Assembly (NCBI GenBank): GCA_028285625.1
Contig: JANQOX010000014.1
Span: 302,429-366,428, forward strand
DNA length: 64,000 nt
Direction: 5' to 3'
Source: Myxococcota bacterium
GTDB lineage: Bacteria > Myxococcota_A > UBA9160 > UBA6930
Shown: positions 1 to 9,935 of the stretch, piece after piece
How the letters are laid out: every line of letters starts with the position of its first letter
How positions within the stretch are numbered: the first letter of the stretch is position 1
Made by a program: the position numbers and the translations under genes
The notes under the pieces: generated by a model
What the model was told of the DNA's origin: nothing
Seen by the model: the letters and a program-made list of their open reading frames with translations, nothing else
The model's database searches: none

Positions 1-1940
1 GCGAGCGCGTCCGCGAGCGTCCCTCGGGCCGCGAGCTCGCACACGAGCAGGGGTGCGCCATCCCACCACTCCGTCGTGTAGACCGCTGCGAGATGCTGGT
101 GGCTCAGGCGAGCCATGACGTGCGCCTCCTGGAGCAGCCGTTCGGCGGCGCGGGGATCGGACACCGGAAGCGTCTTGATCGCGACGGGTCGACCGAGGGA
201 CTCGTCGCGCGCACGGTAGACGACCCCCATGCTTCCCCGGCCGATCCGCCGCTCCATGCGGAACTTGCCGGAGAGCAGGTGAGGGACCGGAGCAACGGCC
301 ATGGGTCGGCCGCATACGCTGCACGCGTCTCCGCGCTCTTCCACCCTCCCGCACCCGGCGCATTCCATCGCGGCGCGCGTCGGGTGGCGGTCGCCCTGCC
401 TCGCGGCCTCGATTCTCGCGGAGGCCGCCGAGGCGACCGCAGTCAGTGCTTCGCGGTCCGTGGGCGTGAAGGGCAGGCGGCCCTGTCGCTCGCCCAGGAG
501 CAGGGCACCCAGGAGCTGGTCGCGACTACCCCGGATGGGGACCAGCAGGGAGAAGTCGCTGGCGCCGGGCCAGTCTGCGCGCTGCGACGCCTCGATCTCG
601 AGCGGGGCGTCCGCTTCGGCCAGCTCCCGGACGACGCTCGCCTCCATGGGGAGATGCGCGGACCCGTCGGGTGAATCCAGCGTCTTGCCGTCGTCGCTCT
701 TGAGCCAGACCTCGCACCCTCCCGGTTCGAGTGCGCGCGAGACCTCCTCTTGGAGCGATTCCGCGAGATGCGTATCGGTCGATCTCCGCATCCTGTCGGC
801 GACGTCCGCCACCAGGCGGGCTGGGTCGTAGCGGTTCCGCCCGAATGCGCGGTCGAGGGATCGCGCGAGCGTGTGGCGACCCAGGTAGGCCGCGAACCCG
901 AGCACGCCGAACACCAGGGGAACGGTGACGCGTGTGTCGCTCGCCAGCTCGGCGATCGTCGCGTCTCGCTGCCGGAACAGGAAGTAGCCGAAGGCGCTCG
1001 CCGGCAGGGACAGGAGCGCCAGTAGCGCGAGGCGCGCCATGCCATGGCGCGCCTGGGCGCTGCCCTCCACGCGCACCGAGAGCGCGCCGAACGTGAGCGT
1101 CGTATAGACCGTCGCGATGGGGATCGCGACCACCACGAGCATCGTGAAGCTGAGCGTGGTCGGCCCGAAACCAGGGGTGTCGAAAGAGACCTCGTTCGCG
1201 ACGCTGAACACCGTGTGGAGCCCCTGGAGAAGCGCGGCGGCGAGGAACACCGACAGAAACAGCGCCAGCTGTCGTCGTCGTTGCGGGCCGACGACGAAGG
1301 GGGCGATCGCGAGCGGCAGCAGCGCTGCAAGGGCGGGGCGATAGGTCCAGAGCCAGAAGGCCGACGTGAAGTTGTCGGAGCGCTTGACGTTGAAGGGGTC
1401 GTCGGAGAGTCCGTACTCGAAGCGGACGTTCTCGTAGACGAGCCACACACCGATGGCGACGCTGATCGCAATGGCCGCATGAAAGCACTGGACGACACGG
1501 CGGCCCCAGCCTTCTCGCGCCAGGTACAGAAGGAACGTCCACAGGATCGCCGGCAGGAAGGCGTCGGGCGGGACCGCCACCAGGGCGCGAAGCGCGGGGC
1601 CCCCGATTCCCGCATCGACCAAGGCGCGCGTGCCCGCGTACGAGAACCCGAAGGCGCCGACCGCGAGCAGCAGCAAGCCGAACATGCGCGCCGCGCGATC
1701 GAGTCCTCGCAGCGCGAGCCAGACGCCGGCAGGCGCGAAGGCCGCGACCTGAACCACGTGGATGAGCCAGCGCTCCGGTCGCTGGAGCGCGACGTTCGGG
1801 CTCAGAACGCCGGCGAGGATCCCCACCACCCCGACGGCCACCTGCACCGAGACCACCGCGATGGCGGCTCGGAGCCACACCGGGGGGCGTTCGGACGGCT
1901 CGCGCCCGATCGTTCCGCTCGACGACTCGGGATCCAGCAT
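1..1940 (-). CDS. Membrane-anchored GAF domain / zinc-ribbon / serine-threonine protein kinase (3' end truncated by window edge)
   Basis: Reading frame from ATG (revcomp 1940-1938) MLDPESSSGTIGREP... stays open to the window edge; hydrophobic N-terminal half, GAF-like segment, CAGCGRVEERGDACSVCGRP zinc ribbon, then FRMERRIGRGSMGVVYRARDESLGRPVAIKTL (kinase P-loop and VAIK lysine). Not in the ORF track because no stop lies inside the window. Confidence 0.85.
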   Translation of the reverse strand, partial: MLDPESSSGTIGREPSERPPVWLRAAIAVVSVQVAVGVVGILAGVLSPNVALQRPERWLIHVVQVAAFAPAGVWLALRGLDRAARMFGLLLLAVGAFGFSYAGTRALVDAGIGGPALRALVAVPPDAFLPAILWTFLLYLAREGWGRRVVQCFHAAIAISVAIGVWLVYENVRFEYGLSDDPFNVKRSDNFTSAFWLWTYRPALAALLPLAIAPFVVGPQRRRQLALFLSVFLAAALLQGLHTVFSVANEVSFDTPGFGPTTLSFTMLVVVAIPIATVYTTLTFGALSVRVEGSAQARHGMARLALLALLSLPASAFGYFLFRQRDATIAELASDTRVTVPLVFGVLGFAAYLGRHTLARSLDRAFGRNRYDPARLVADVADRMRRSTDTHLAESLQEEVSRALEPGGCEVWLKSDDGKTLDSPDGSAHLPMEASVVRELAEADAPLEIEASQRADWPGASDFSLLVPIRGSRDQLLGALLLGERQGRLPFTPTDREALTAVASAASARIEAARQGDRHPTRAAMECAGCGRVEERGDACSVCGRPMAVAPVPHLLSGKFRMERRIGRGSMGVVYRARDESLGRPVAIKTLPVSDPRAAERLLQEAHVMARLSHQHLAAVYTTEWWDGAPLLVCELAARGTLADAL

Positions 1941-2166
1941 CGTTCGCCACGATACTGCGCCCCACGGGGCCAGGGCACCCGGGTCAGGGGTTCTCGCCGC
2001 AGCCTCTCGGGTGTCCGCGATCGCGTACGGCAGGTCCGCTGCATTGGACGGTCGGCGAGCGATCCCGCGAGCGCGGCTCTCGGAGAGCTGGCACGCCCCT
2101 TGCTCTGACCGTGCGCCAGGAGCGCACCGCGCTGGGAGAACGCCCTTGAGTACCGCCAGGCAGACC

Positions 2167-3807
2167 ATGAGCAGAGCGACCCCGACGCTTCGCCGGCTCG
2201 CCGCCGCTCTGATCGTCATCGGAAACCTCGGGTGCGGGACGATCTACCTGCACAACGACGAACACCAGAAGCTGACGCGAGGTGCGTCGGACGAGTTCGC
2301 GAAAGCCGAGACCGAAGCGCTCTTCGAACAGGCCGGCTCGCGCCTCGAGTCGACGCTTGCGGCCGAGCGGACGGCCGCCAGGCGACGGCTGAACGCGGCG
2401 CGGGACACGATGCTGACGGGAGTGATCGACGGAGGCTCCATCTCGGTCGGCGAGCTGATCCGGCTCCATGCCGAGACGCGGCTGGCCGAGCTCGTCGACT
2501 CGGCCGGCGCCGACGGCCTGCTGGCGATGGGTCGGCTCGGTATCGAGAGAGATCTGAGCCAGACGACCGTCGGGCTGCTCAGCGCGACCCGCACTGCCTT
2601 GAATGGCCTCAGGACGCAGTACCAACAGCAGAGCGGGAAGAGCACCAACGTCTGTAGCGACCCATCGCGACCGATGTCACCGTTGGTTCCGGGTGGCGAC
2701 GCCGGACGTGCGCGTCAGATCTACCCTCTCCTACAGCGTGCCTGTACGCGGTGGATTCGCGCCACGGCAGAGCAGACCGAACTGCACCGAGTCATCGGCG
2801 CGAGCGGGCAGTACGGTCTCGTGCTCCAGCGGCTCGAAGAGCTTCGCGGGCAGCGGGCCGCCCTCGAGGACACGCGCGCCGGGCTGAAGGCAACCCTGGA
2901 CGCGCTCGAGGCCCGGTACGAAGCGGCCGTCAGGGAGGCCGCGACCCCAGCAGACCTCGCGGCGTTCGTCGCGAAGCGCGACACCATTCGGGACGAGCTG
3001 GGCCAGGTTCTGTCGGGACTCGGCGATGCGACCGCGGTTGTCGCCCTGCTCGCAAACCACCCGGGCGGAGGAGGCGTTTCGGAGGCTGTGGCGGCTGGTT
3101 TCGGGAGGCTCGTTCAGGCGGAGTTCCTGGGCACGAACCTCCAGAGCCTCCTCACCGTGTCGCTCGAGGCGGATGCCGATCCCCCCGACGAGGCCGGCCG
3201 GGTGGCGCGCAGCTACCACGCGCTGGTCGTGAACAGCGTCGACCACCTCGCGCGCCTCGACCGTGCGCTCGACCCCGAAGCCATCCCTCCCGCGAATGCG
3301 CTTCTGGTCCGCCTCGCCTACCAGAGACACCGCGAGGCCGGAGCCCGGCTGGTGCTGGCCGAGCATCGGGCGCGTCTCCAGGCCACCGAGCTCGAGGCTC
3401 GGGGGATGACCAACGAGATCTACTACCTCTGGCGGGCCCACCGTCACGCGTCCCGGCTCCGGGACCTGCCGGGTTCCTGTGGACGTCCATCCACGGGCGA
3501 GGCGATCGGAATGGCTGCCTATCTGGAGGCGTGCCCCGACTCGGATGGTTCTGCGGCACTGGTCGCGCTGGATCACGCGTGGACCCGAGGTCGCCAGCTG
3601 TCGATGGAGTCGGCCTTCGCGCGTACCTCCGTGGCGCAGCGCGCGGCGCTGGCGCGCACGCGTGCCAACGCCGATGTCTGGTTCGATCTGCTGGAGCCGG
3701 CCCTCGCCGAGCTCGTCGCCTATGGCGAGGGCGGCATCCGTACCGAGACGATCATCGAGCTGTTCAAGGCGACCGGCCTGGCCGCCATCGCCGTGGGGGT
3801 CTACTGA
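2167..3807 (+). CDS. Hypothetical coiled-coil-rich lipoprotein (546 aa)
   Basis: MSRATPTLRRLAAALIVIGNLGCGTIYL signal peptide with lipobox; long helical, charged sequence; ATGA overlap with next gene. Confidence 0.75.
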   Translation: MSRATPTLRRLAAALIVIGNLGCGTIYLHNDEHQKLTRGASDEFAKAETEALFEQAGSRLESTLAAERTAARRRLNAARDTMLTGVIDGGSISVGELIRLHAETRLAELVDSAGADGLLAMGRLGIERDLSQTTVGLLSATRTALNGLRTQYQQQSGKSTNVCSDPSRPMSPLVPGGDAGRARQIYPLLQRACTRWIRATAEQTELHRVIGASGQYGLVLQRLEELRGQRAALEDTRAGLKATLDALEARYEAAVREAATPADLAAFVAKRDTIRDELGQVLSGLGDATAVVALLANHPGGGGVSEAVAAGFGRLVQAEFLGTNLQSLLTVSLEADADPPDEAGRVARSYHALVVNSVDHLARLDRALDPEAIPPANALLVRLAYQRHREAGARLVLAEHRARLQATELEARGMTNEIYYLWRAHRHASRLRDLPGSCGRPSTGEAIGMAAYLEACPDSDGSAALVALDHAWTRGRQLSMESAFARTSVAQRAALARTRANADVWFDLLEPALAELVAYGEGGIRTETIIELFKATGLAAIAVGVY

Positions 3808-4409
3808 TGAGACGATCCGCCTGTACCGTACTCCTGCTGAGCGCAGTGGCGTCCACCACCGCGTGCCGGACGCCCGGCGCGGTGGCGGAGACTGCGACCC
3901 TCGTGATGGGCCACTCGGCAAAGCTCAGTGAGCAGCTGGTCGCATTCGAGCGGGGCTACCGTCGCGCCGACCAGGCGCGCGCCCAACGCACCGCTGCGTT
4001 GGGCGATGCGGCCGCGTTCGACGAGGAGCTCGTCGAAGAGAGGCGGCGGGTCTGGTTGGTCGGCGACGACGAGGTCGCCCTTCGTCTGTTCGACGGTCTG
4101 GCGGCGACACGGCCCGAGGTGGCCACGCCCGACTACCGGCTTCCTGGTGGCGAGGCCCGTGCGCCGAAGCCCAAGGCGCTCTACGACCCGAAGCCCATCG
4201 AAGAGATGATCAAGAAGCTCCAGGAGCTCGTCGACGGGTCGGACTCCGCGCGCGCGACGCTCGCCTTCCTCGCCGCGGTTGCGCGAGGTCTCCAGGAGGA
4301 TCAGTCCGCGGCCGTCGCGTCGGCCACCGATGCGGGCCAGTCGGCCGAGGGCGAGCTGAGCAAGGCCATGGAGATGGCGCCCGAAACGCGCTCGAAGGAC
4401 GTCCAATGA
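3807..4409 (+). CDS. Hypothetical lipoprotein (200 aa)
   Basis: MRRSACTVLLLSAVASTTACRTPG lipobox; start overlaps upstream stop and stop overlaps downstream start (ATGA). Confidence 0.75.
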   Translation: MRRSACTVLLLSAVASTTACRTPGAVAETATLVMGHSAKLSEQLVAFERGYRRADQARAQRTAALGDAAAFDEELVEERRRVWLVGDDEVALRLFDGLAATRPEVATPDYRLPGGEARAPKPKALYDPKPIEEMIKKLQELVDGSDSARATLAFLAAVARGLQEDQSAAVASATDAGQSAEGELSKAMEMAPETRSKDVQ

Positions 4410-4765
4410 CCGACGAACAGTTCAACGCCTGGCTCGCCGCGCATGAGATGATCGGATTCTATCTCGATGCGACGCGCGCCCTCGACCGTCTCTACCGTTC
4501 CGAAGCCATCGATCGCACGCGCTACCGCAGCGAGAGAGCTGCGCTCGATGTGAGCCGGATCCAATGGGAGGAGAGGGCGCGTGCTCTCGAGGAGGGATGG
4601 TCGCCGATCACCGGCCCGACCGAGGCGCAGGTCGCCGAGCTCTCTTCTGCCATCGAGAGCCTGGGCCGATCGGTCGCCGCGTCCAACGCCGTCGACGGGC
4701 TTCTCGGCACCATCGCAGACGCCGCGACGACCGCACGGTCTCTCGCCGCGGGCCCGGCCGCATGA
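4406..4765 (+). CDS. Hypothetical small helical protein (119 aa)
   Basis: ATGA-coupled at both ends within the operon; MTDEQFNAWLAAHEMIGFYLDATRAL... Confidence 0.7.
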   Translation: MTDEQFNAWLAAHEMIGFYLDATRALDRLYRSEAIDRTRYRSERAALDVSRIQWEERARALEEGWSPITGPTEAQVAELSSAIESLGRSVAASNAVDGLLGTIADAATTARSLAAGPAA

Positions 4766-5733
4766 GTTCGCCGAACCCCTACGAGTTCGAACGAAGCCTG
4801 AGGCTGATCCAGCGCAACCGTACGGGTCGACACCTGGAGTCCGATCTCGCCGAGTTCCTGAGGCGAATCGGAGTCGATGGGCTCGAGGGCCGGGACGGCG
4901 AGGTCGCGCGGCGTTTCGTGGCTGCCGCCCATGAGAACGCGACCTGGTACGTGCTGCAACGACGGCAGGAGTCCATCAAGCGGGTCGCCTACATGGTCTT
5001 GACCGTGGCTTTGGTGGTTCTGCTCCCGATCGTCACCTGGTTCATGCCGGCCGCTTCGGCGATGGCTCTCGATCGGGCCGGTGTGTCGCAGGCGGACCCA
5101 ACCAGTGCCGCGATCATCACCGCACAGCTGACGGCCCTGCTCAGTGGCTTCTTCGGCATCCACCGCCTGGTGACGGCATGGATGTTCCGTCGCAACTCGG
5201 CGTATGCGTTCTGGAAGGCGAGTACGGAGCTGAAGGCGCTGATCTACTCGATCGAGGACGGCTTCCGCCTGGCAGCCGAGAATGGGGCGCCGGGCCGGGT
5301 GCGTCAGGTCTTGCGTGGTGGCATCCAGAAGGCAGAGGCGATCGTGCAGGAGGAGCGCGAGACGTTCTTCCGGTCGCTCGAGGCTACGGCGGTGGATCTC
5401 GATCGGCTCGTGGCGCGGTCGACGGAGTCTGCGCAAACCCTGGTGACTCGCGTGAGCCAGCCCATCATCGAAGAGATCGCTTCGAAGCAGGTCGCCGCGG
5501 AGCAGCACGCTGGCGAACTGCGAACGGCGAAGCGTCGGCTGCTCGAGGCGCTGACGAAGCGCCGTCTCCACGAGGAGCGCCTACGGCGTCTCCGCGCGCG
5601 TCGCGCGTACGTTGCGGGTGCCGACGAGGCGCCTCTCGAGGCGAACATCGAGGCCCAGGCCCAACGTCTCGCGGAGTCCGAGCTCGAGGTGGTCGGGGTG
5701 AAGGCGAGCTGGAAGGCGGTCTCCAGCGCCTGA
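4762..5733 (+). CDS. Hypothetical membrane protein with two TM helices and C-terminal coiled coil (323 aa)
   Basis: MSSPNPYEFERSLRLIQRN...; TM segments VAYMVLTVALVVLLPIVTWFM and AAIITAQLTALLSGFFGI; ATGA overlap with upstream gene. Confidence 0.75.
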   Translation: MSSPNPYEFERSLRLIQRNRTGRHLESDLAEFLRRIGVDGLEGRDGEVARRFVAAAHENATWYVLQRRQESIKRVAYMVLTVALVVLLPIVTWFMPAASAMALDRAGVSQADPTSAAIITAQLTALLSGFFGIHRLVTAWMFRRNSAYAFWKASTELKALIYSIEDGFRLAAENGAPGRVRQVLRGGIQKAEAIVQEERETFFRSLEATAVDLDRLVARSTESAQTLVTRVSQPIIEEIASKQVAAEQHAGELRTAKRRLLEALTKRRLHEERLRRLRARRAYVAGADEAPLEANIEAQAQRLAESELEVVGVKASWKAVSSA

Positions 5734-5748
5734 CGGGCTCCCTGCTTG

Positions 5749-6444
5749 CTACTCGAGCCGACAGACCACCCGCGAGAGGCGCTCGCGGACGTCCGCTACG
5801 CCGCTGGGCCCGGTGCAGACGATGCGCTTCTCGTGCAGCCCGAGGTCGCGCAGCTCGGCCTCGCGGCCCTGGTCGCGTAGCTCCTGCACGTACGGGATCT
5901 CGCCCAGGGTGTCGATCTCCTCGAGCGTGAGTCCGGCGCGCCGTTCGCTGGGGATGCCTGAGACGCGGCCGGCGAAGACGTCGTCGACGTAGTCCCAATC
6001 GACGCCCTCGCGGTCGCGCAGCTCGGCGATGCGTCGCGCCTGCTCGCGCGCCAGGCGCGCGTCCGAGTCTCCGGACGCATGCGCGGTGCGCCCCATGGGC
6101 GGCCCCGCCGACACCGCCGGCGACGGGTTCGTGCGCGCGAAGACGCGACGGACTACGGGCTCCGAAGGCCGCGGCTCGTTACCAGCGGGCCGCTCCGCAC
6201 CGCCCTCGCGCGCCAGCTCGCGCCGCATCTCGGCCTCGAACCAGGTGGCCAGCAGCTCCGGGTCGTCCAGTGTCGGAGGGCGTGACGCGTCGCCCTCGGC
6301 CTGGCTCGTCGTGGCCGGGGCGGCCGCAGGCAAGGTGCCGTCCGACCCGCGGTCGCCGGTACCCAGGCCCGCCGCGACCCCGAACGCTGCGAGTACGAGG
6401 AGAACGATGGGCAGGACGGTCGTGAGCCAACCGCGAAGGCGCAT
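5749..6444 (-). CDS. Hypothetical single-pass membrane/secreted protein (231 aa)
   Basis: MRLRGWLTTVLPIVLLVLAAFGVAAGLG N-terminal TM; convergent with the upstream operon. Confidence 0.6.
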   Translation of the reverse strand: MRLRGWLTTVLPIVLLVLAAFGVAAGLGTGDRGSDGTLPAAAPATTSQAEGDASRPPTLDDPELLATWFEAEMRRELAREGGAERPAGNEPRPSEPVVRRVFARTNPSPAVSAGPPMGRTAHASGDSDARLAREQARRIAELRDREGVDWDYVDDVFAGRVSGIPSERRAGLTLEEIDTLGEIPYVQELRDQGREAELRDLGLHEKRIVCTGPSGVADVRERLSRVVCRLE

Positions 6445-6535
6445 CGCCGTAGGATCGCCGGTAGCGCGATGCCTTGGGAATCCGAGCGGAGGCGCTTCGG
6501 TGACAGTTCGGCGAAGGCGATCCCCGGAGGACCGC

Positions 6536-8098
6536 TCAGGCGCCCAGGGCGCCCCGCGCGACGTCGGTGAGCGCGCCCAGGGCGGCCACGGCACCGAAGA
6601 AGAACACCCACGACGAGGTCGCGCCCACTCGGAGCTCCACGTGCCGACGCACGTTGATGACGACCGTGAAGACGGCCAGGATCCACACCGCCATCGCGAA
6701 CCGGCCGGCCAGGTCGCCACTCGCCCCGGACTCGATCCAGCCCCCGAGGCTCGCACCTGCGGCGATGCCCAGCAGCACGAGGCCTACGCGGACGAATGCC
6801 GGAAGGCCGCCCCACGCGCGGGCGAGCGCGCTGCGCGGAGGCGTCGGCGCGTCGGTGGACTCGGTGGTCGGCTGGCTCGCCTCTACGGCGGCCTCGTTGG
6901 GCGGTGTGCCCGCCTCGATGGCCGTCTCGAATGCCCGGGCGCGCGTGAGCGCCCGCTGCGCCCGTTCGCGCAGGTCGGGGGCGACGTCGGCCTCGGGGTC
7001 GAAGGGGCCGAGCTGGCGGTTCGCAAGCTCGAGCGTGGCCCGGTGGCGGAACTCTTCGTTGCGCCCCATCACGAGATCGACCATGCCCACGTAGCCCGCC
7101 GGCAGCACGGGCGCCTCGTCGAACACGCGCAGCTGCTGGAAAGGTCGCGCCGGAAACGCGTGGTGATCGGCATGGCGCGACAGGCCGGTGAGCCCGTAGT
7201 ACGTGAACCAGGCGTGGGTGTCCCACGAGTCGACCGGCCGCACCTTGCGCTGCCTGCGCACCAGCCCCCAGTGCTCGAAGTAGTTCACCGCCTCGAGCAG
7301 CCGGATGGCCGTGAACGCCTGGAGCAGGAAGGCGAAGAACGCCGCGAAGCCGAAGGCCGCCCACGCGGCGAAGGCCATGGCCCAGCCCACTGCGATGCCG
7401 TGGAGGATGCGATTGCCCAGCATGCGGCGATCGAAGAGCTTCATGTCCTCGTCGCCCAGCCGCCGCGCTTCGAGGCGCCAGGCGCTCGCGAACTGCGCGG
7501 GCACCGTGCGGCGAAAGAACGGTTCGAAGCGCTCGCCGAAGCGCGCGGTGGCCGGGTCGGCCGGTGTGCCCACGCGCACGTGGTGGCCGCGCAGGTGCTC
7601 GGTGTAGAAGTGCTCGTAGAGCACCGTGCAAAGAAGCAGTCGCCCGAGCAGCCGCTCCCAGGCCTTGGTACGGTGGATCAGCTCGTGGGCGGTGATGATC
7701 GAGAAGCCCGAGCTCGACCCCACCACCAGGAAGATCATCACCGAGTCCACCGAGAAGATGGCCTGGGTCTGGTACATGCGGCAGAGCTCGAACACGACCA
7801 GGAACTGGAGGCCCGCGAGGGTGTAGACCAGCGCATCGAAGGGCCAGGCCGGCAGGCTCGCCACCGGCTGTCGGCGCTCTTCGAGCGTGCGCGTATCGAG
7901 CGCGAACGCCACCACCAACGGCGCCAGGAACAGCGCGGCCACCCACCAGGCGTGGGGGCCGGTCCAGACGAAGGCGAGCGCCACCGCCGGAAAGGCGAGG
8001 GACGTGAGATGCTTGGCGAAGATCCAAGCGACCTGACCCGCGCTGGGGGTCGGCGCGGCGCCCGCGTCGGGGCGCGCGGTAGGTGCCGCTGCAGTCAT
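6536..8098 (-). CDS. AlkB-type membrane di-iron alkane monooxygenase / fatty-acid-desaturase-like, with C-terminal membrane extension
   Basis: Histidine boxes HELIHR, EHLRGHH, LSRHADHH and NYFEHWGL as in AlkB; extra C-terminal hydrophobic segments. Confidence 0.85.
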   Translation of the reverse strand: MTAAAPTARPDAGAAPTPSAGQVAWIFAKHLTSLAFPAVALAFVWTGPHAWWVAALFLAPLVVAFALDTRTLEERRQPVASLPAWPFDALVYTLAGLQFLVVFELCRMYQTQAIFSVDSVMIFLVVGSSSGFSIITAHELIHRTKAWERLLGRLLLCTVLYEHFYTEHLRGHHVRVGTPADPATARFGERFEPFFRRTVPAQFASAWRLEARRLGDEDMKLFDRRMLGNRILHGIAVGWAMAFAAWAAFGFAAFFAFLLQAFTAIRLLEAVNYFEHWGLVRRQRKVRPVDSWDTHAWFTYYGLTGLSRHADHHAFPARPFQQLRVFDEAPVLPAGYVGMVDLVMGRNEEFRHRATLELANRQLGPFDPEADVAPDLRERAQRALTRARAFETAIEAGTPPNEAAVEASQPTTESTDAPTPPRSALARAWGGLPAFVRVGLVLLGIAAGASLGGWIESGASGDLAGRFAMAVWILAVFTVVINVRRHVELRVGATSSWVFFFGAVAALGALTDVARGALGA

Positions 8099-8134
8099 GG
8101 GGGCTCCATCGGGCGACTCGTAGCAGCCATTGAG

Positions 8135-8150
8135 CTTACCGACCGGTAAG
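8135..8150. promoter_or_regulatory. Inverted repeat CTTACCG-AC-CGGTAAG, TetR-type operator candidate
   Basis: Perfect 7-2-7 dyad 36 bp upstream of the AlkB-like start codon. Confidence 0.5.
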
Positions 8151-8362
8151 TGCGAGTGCCACGGCACGGCGCTGTGCGGGGCCGGTCCGCATCCCGGGCG
8201 CACGCCGCAAGGGTGCGCGTCGTGCGGTCGACGCAACGCGGGAGGTGCTCGGCTTGACACCCATGCGGTGGTGCCGACGCATTGTTCGTCCGGCGCCGCA
8301 GGGCGGTCCACGAGGCCCGCCACCGCTGGCCCGCTCGGACCGCGAAGACAAAGGAGATCCAC

Positions 8363-8824
8363 ATGGCTCAGATCAGCCCGTCTCGACACGGCGGCGTCGA
8401 CCCCTGGCGCGACTTCGACCGGCTGCGCCGGGAGATGAACGCGCTGCTCGGAAACTTCGGCTCGGCATCGCCGCTCGCGAGTGGACACCGCGGGGTGTAC
8501 CCCGCCGTGAACCTCTACGAGACCGACGACGCGTACGTCCTCACGGCGGAGCTGCCCGGGGTGGCCGGTGACGACATCCGCGTGCTCGTCGAGGGCAACA
8601 CCGTCACCGTCGAGGGCGCCCGACAGGTCGCCTACGCCGACGAAGAAGGCGTCAGCCTGCATCGGCGCGAACGCCAATCGGGCCGCTTTCGCCGCGCGTT
8701 CGAGCTGCCGGCCGCGATCGCAGCCGACGCCGTCGAGGCCGTCCATCGCAACGGCGTCCTCGAGTTGCGCCTCACCAAGACCCCCGAAGCCCAGCCGCGC
8801 CAGATCTCGGTAAAGGCGGGTTGA
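8363..8824 (+). CDS. Hsp20/alpha-crystallin family small heat shock protein
   Basis: YPAVNLYETDDAYVLTAELPGV...NGVLELRLTKTPEAQPRQISV typical Hsp20 core; RBS aaggag. Confidence 0.9.
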   Translation: MAQISPSRHGGVDPWRDFDRLRREMNALLGNFGSASPLASGHRGVYPAVNLYETDDAYVLTAELPGVAGDDIRVLVEGNTVTVEGARQVAYADEEGVSLHRRERQSGRFRRAFELPAAIAADAVEAVHRNGVLELRLTKTPEAQPRQISVKAG

Positions 8825-8838
8825 AGGAGAGACGAACC

Positions 8839-9237
8839 ATGACCGAAGCCCACGAACTGCAGACGCGAGAGAAGCACGAACTCGAAGGGGAGGGCACCCG
8901 CCCCGGCCCCGTGTTCCGCCCGGACGTCGACATCCTCGAGCGCCAGGATGCCTACGTGATCTACGCCGATCTCCCCGGTGTGGATGATCGTTCGATCGAC
9001 GTACGGCTCGACCGCGGCGAGCTCACCCTCGATGCGCGGCAGGCCGCGCCTCCCGACGCGGGCTGGCGGCCCCTGCACGCGGAGTACCGGCTCGGCTCCT
9101 ACCACCGGGTCTTCCGCGTGTCCGAGGACATCGACGGCGAGGCCGTGACGGCGCGCATGAACGCCGGCGTCCTGGAGCTCACGCTGCCCAAGAGCGCCGC
9201 GCGCAAGCCGCGGGCCATCCCGGTGCGGCCGGGCTAG
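8839..9237 (+). CDS. Hsp20/alpha-crystallin family small heat shock protein (second copy)
   Basis: FRPDVDILERQDAYVIYADLPGVDDRSIDVRLDRGELTL...NAGVLELTLPKSAARKPRAIPV; 14 bp after previous gene. Confidence 0.88.
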   Translation: MTEAHELQTREKHELEGEGTRPGPVFRPDVDILERQDAYVIYADLPGVDDRSIDVRLDRGELTLDARQAAPPDAGWRPLHAEYRLGSYHRVFRVSEDIDGEAVTARMNAGVLELTLPKSAARKPRAIPVRPG

Positions 9238-9254
9238 GCCCAGCCGGCCGCGTG

Positions 9255-9280
9255 GACCCCGGGGCATTCGCCCCGGGGTC
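9255..9280 (+). terminator. Hairpin terminator without U-tract
   Basis: GACCCCGGGGC-ATTC-GCCCCGGGGTC perfect 11-bp stem immediately after the sHsp pair. Confidence 0.6.
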
Positions 9281-9341
9281 TCCCCGCGCGGTGCCGGGTT
9301 GGTTCCGGCTTTCCGCGCGCCAGCTTCGGTATCGTGGCGTA

Positions 9342-9935
9342 ATGGCGCAGACCAAGGAACACGAGATCGTCTCGATCTACCCCTTCACCGACGAAGAGGT
9401 AGATCAGCTCATGACCCACGCCGGCGAGGCCGTGCTCATGTGGGCCACGCGCGATGGCTGGCCGGTGGGCGTGACCCACGCCTTCTTCTGGAAGGACGGC
9501 AAGATCTGGCTCACGTTCGCCGCGCACCGCCATCGCGCGGCCGCCATCCGGCGCGACCCGCGCGTCTCGGTGAACGTGAGTTCGGCGAGCTACATGCCGA
9601 GCGCGCCCAAGGGGTTGCCGTCGGGTGCGATCACCTTCAAGGGAACGGCCGAGTTCCTGGACGACGACGCGACGAAGGCGTGGTTCTACCCGGCGCTCGC
9701 GAAGAAGGTGAGCCCCACCAACGAGGCCTTCGAGACGTTCTTCCAGAACCTGCTCGACACGCCACTGAGGACGATCGTCGCCGTCACGCCCGTCAAGCGC
9801 ATCATGTACAACGCGGGGATGGCGAACCGCCACATGGCGGGCACGATCACCGAAGAAGAGCTGGGCGAACGCCTCGAGAGCGACGCCGTACGCATGAACG
9901 CCCTCCGCAAGGAGAAGGGCCTGGAGCCGGTCTGA
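9342..9935 (+). CDS. Pyridoxamine 5'-phosphate oxidase (FMN-binding split barrel) family protein
   Basis: GEAVLMWATRDGWPVGVTHAFFWKDGKIWLTFAAHRHRAAAIRRDPRVSV fold signature. Confidence 0.7.
   Translation: MAQTKEHEIVSIYPFTDEEVDQLMTHAGEAVLMWATRDGWPVGVTHAFFWKDGKIWLTFAAHRHRAAAIRRDPRVSVNVSSASYMPSAPKGLPSGAITFKGTAEFLDDDATKAWFYPALAKKVSPTNEAFETFFQNLLDTPLRTIVAVTPVKRIMYNAGMANRHMAGTITEEELGERLESDAVRMNALRKEKGLEPV

Noticed and set aside
526-1965. 479-aa minus-strand ORF (and 443-1615, 1044-2108 ORFs)
   Set aside because: Out of frame with the recognisable GAF/zinc-ribbon/kinase frame; Arg-rich shadow translations.
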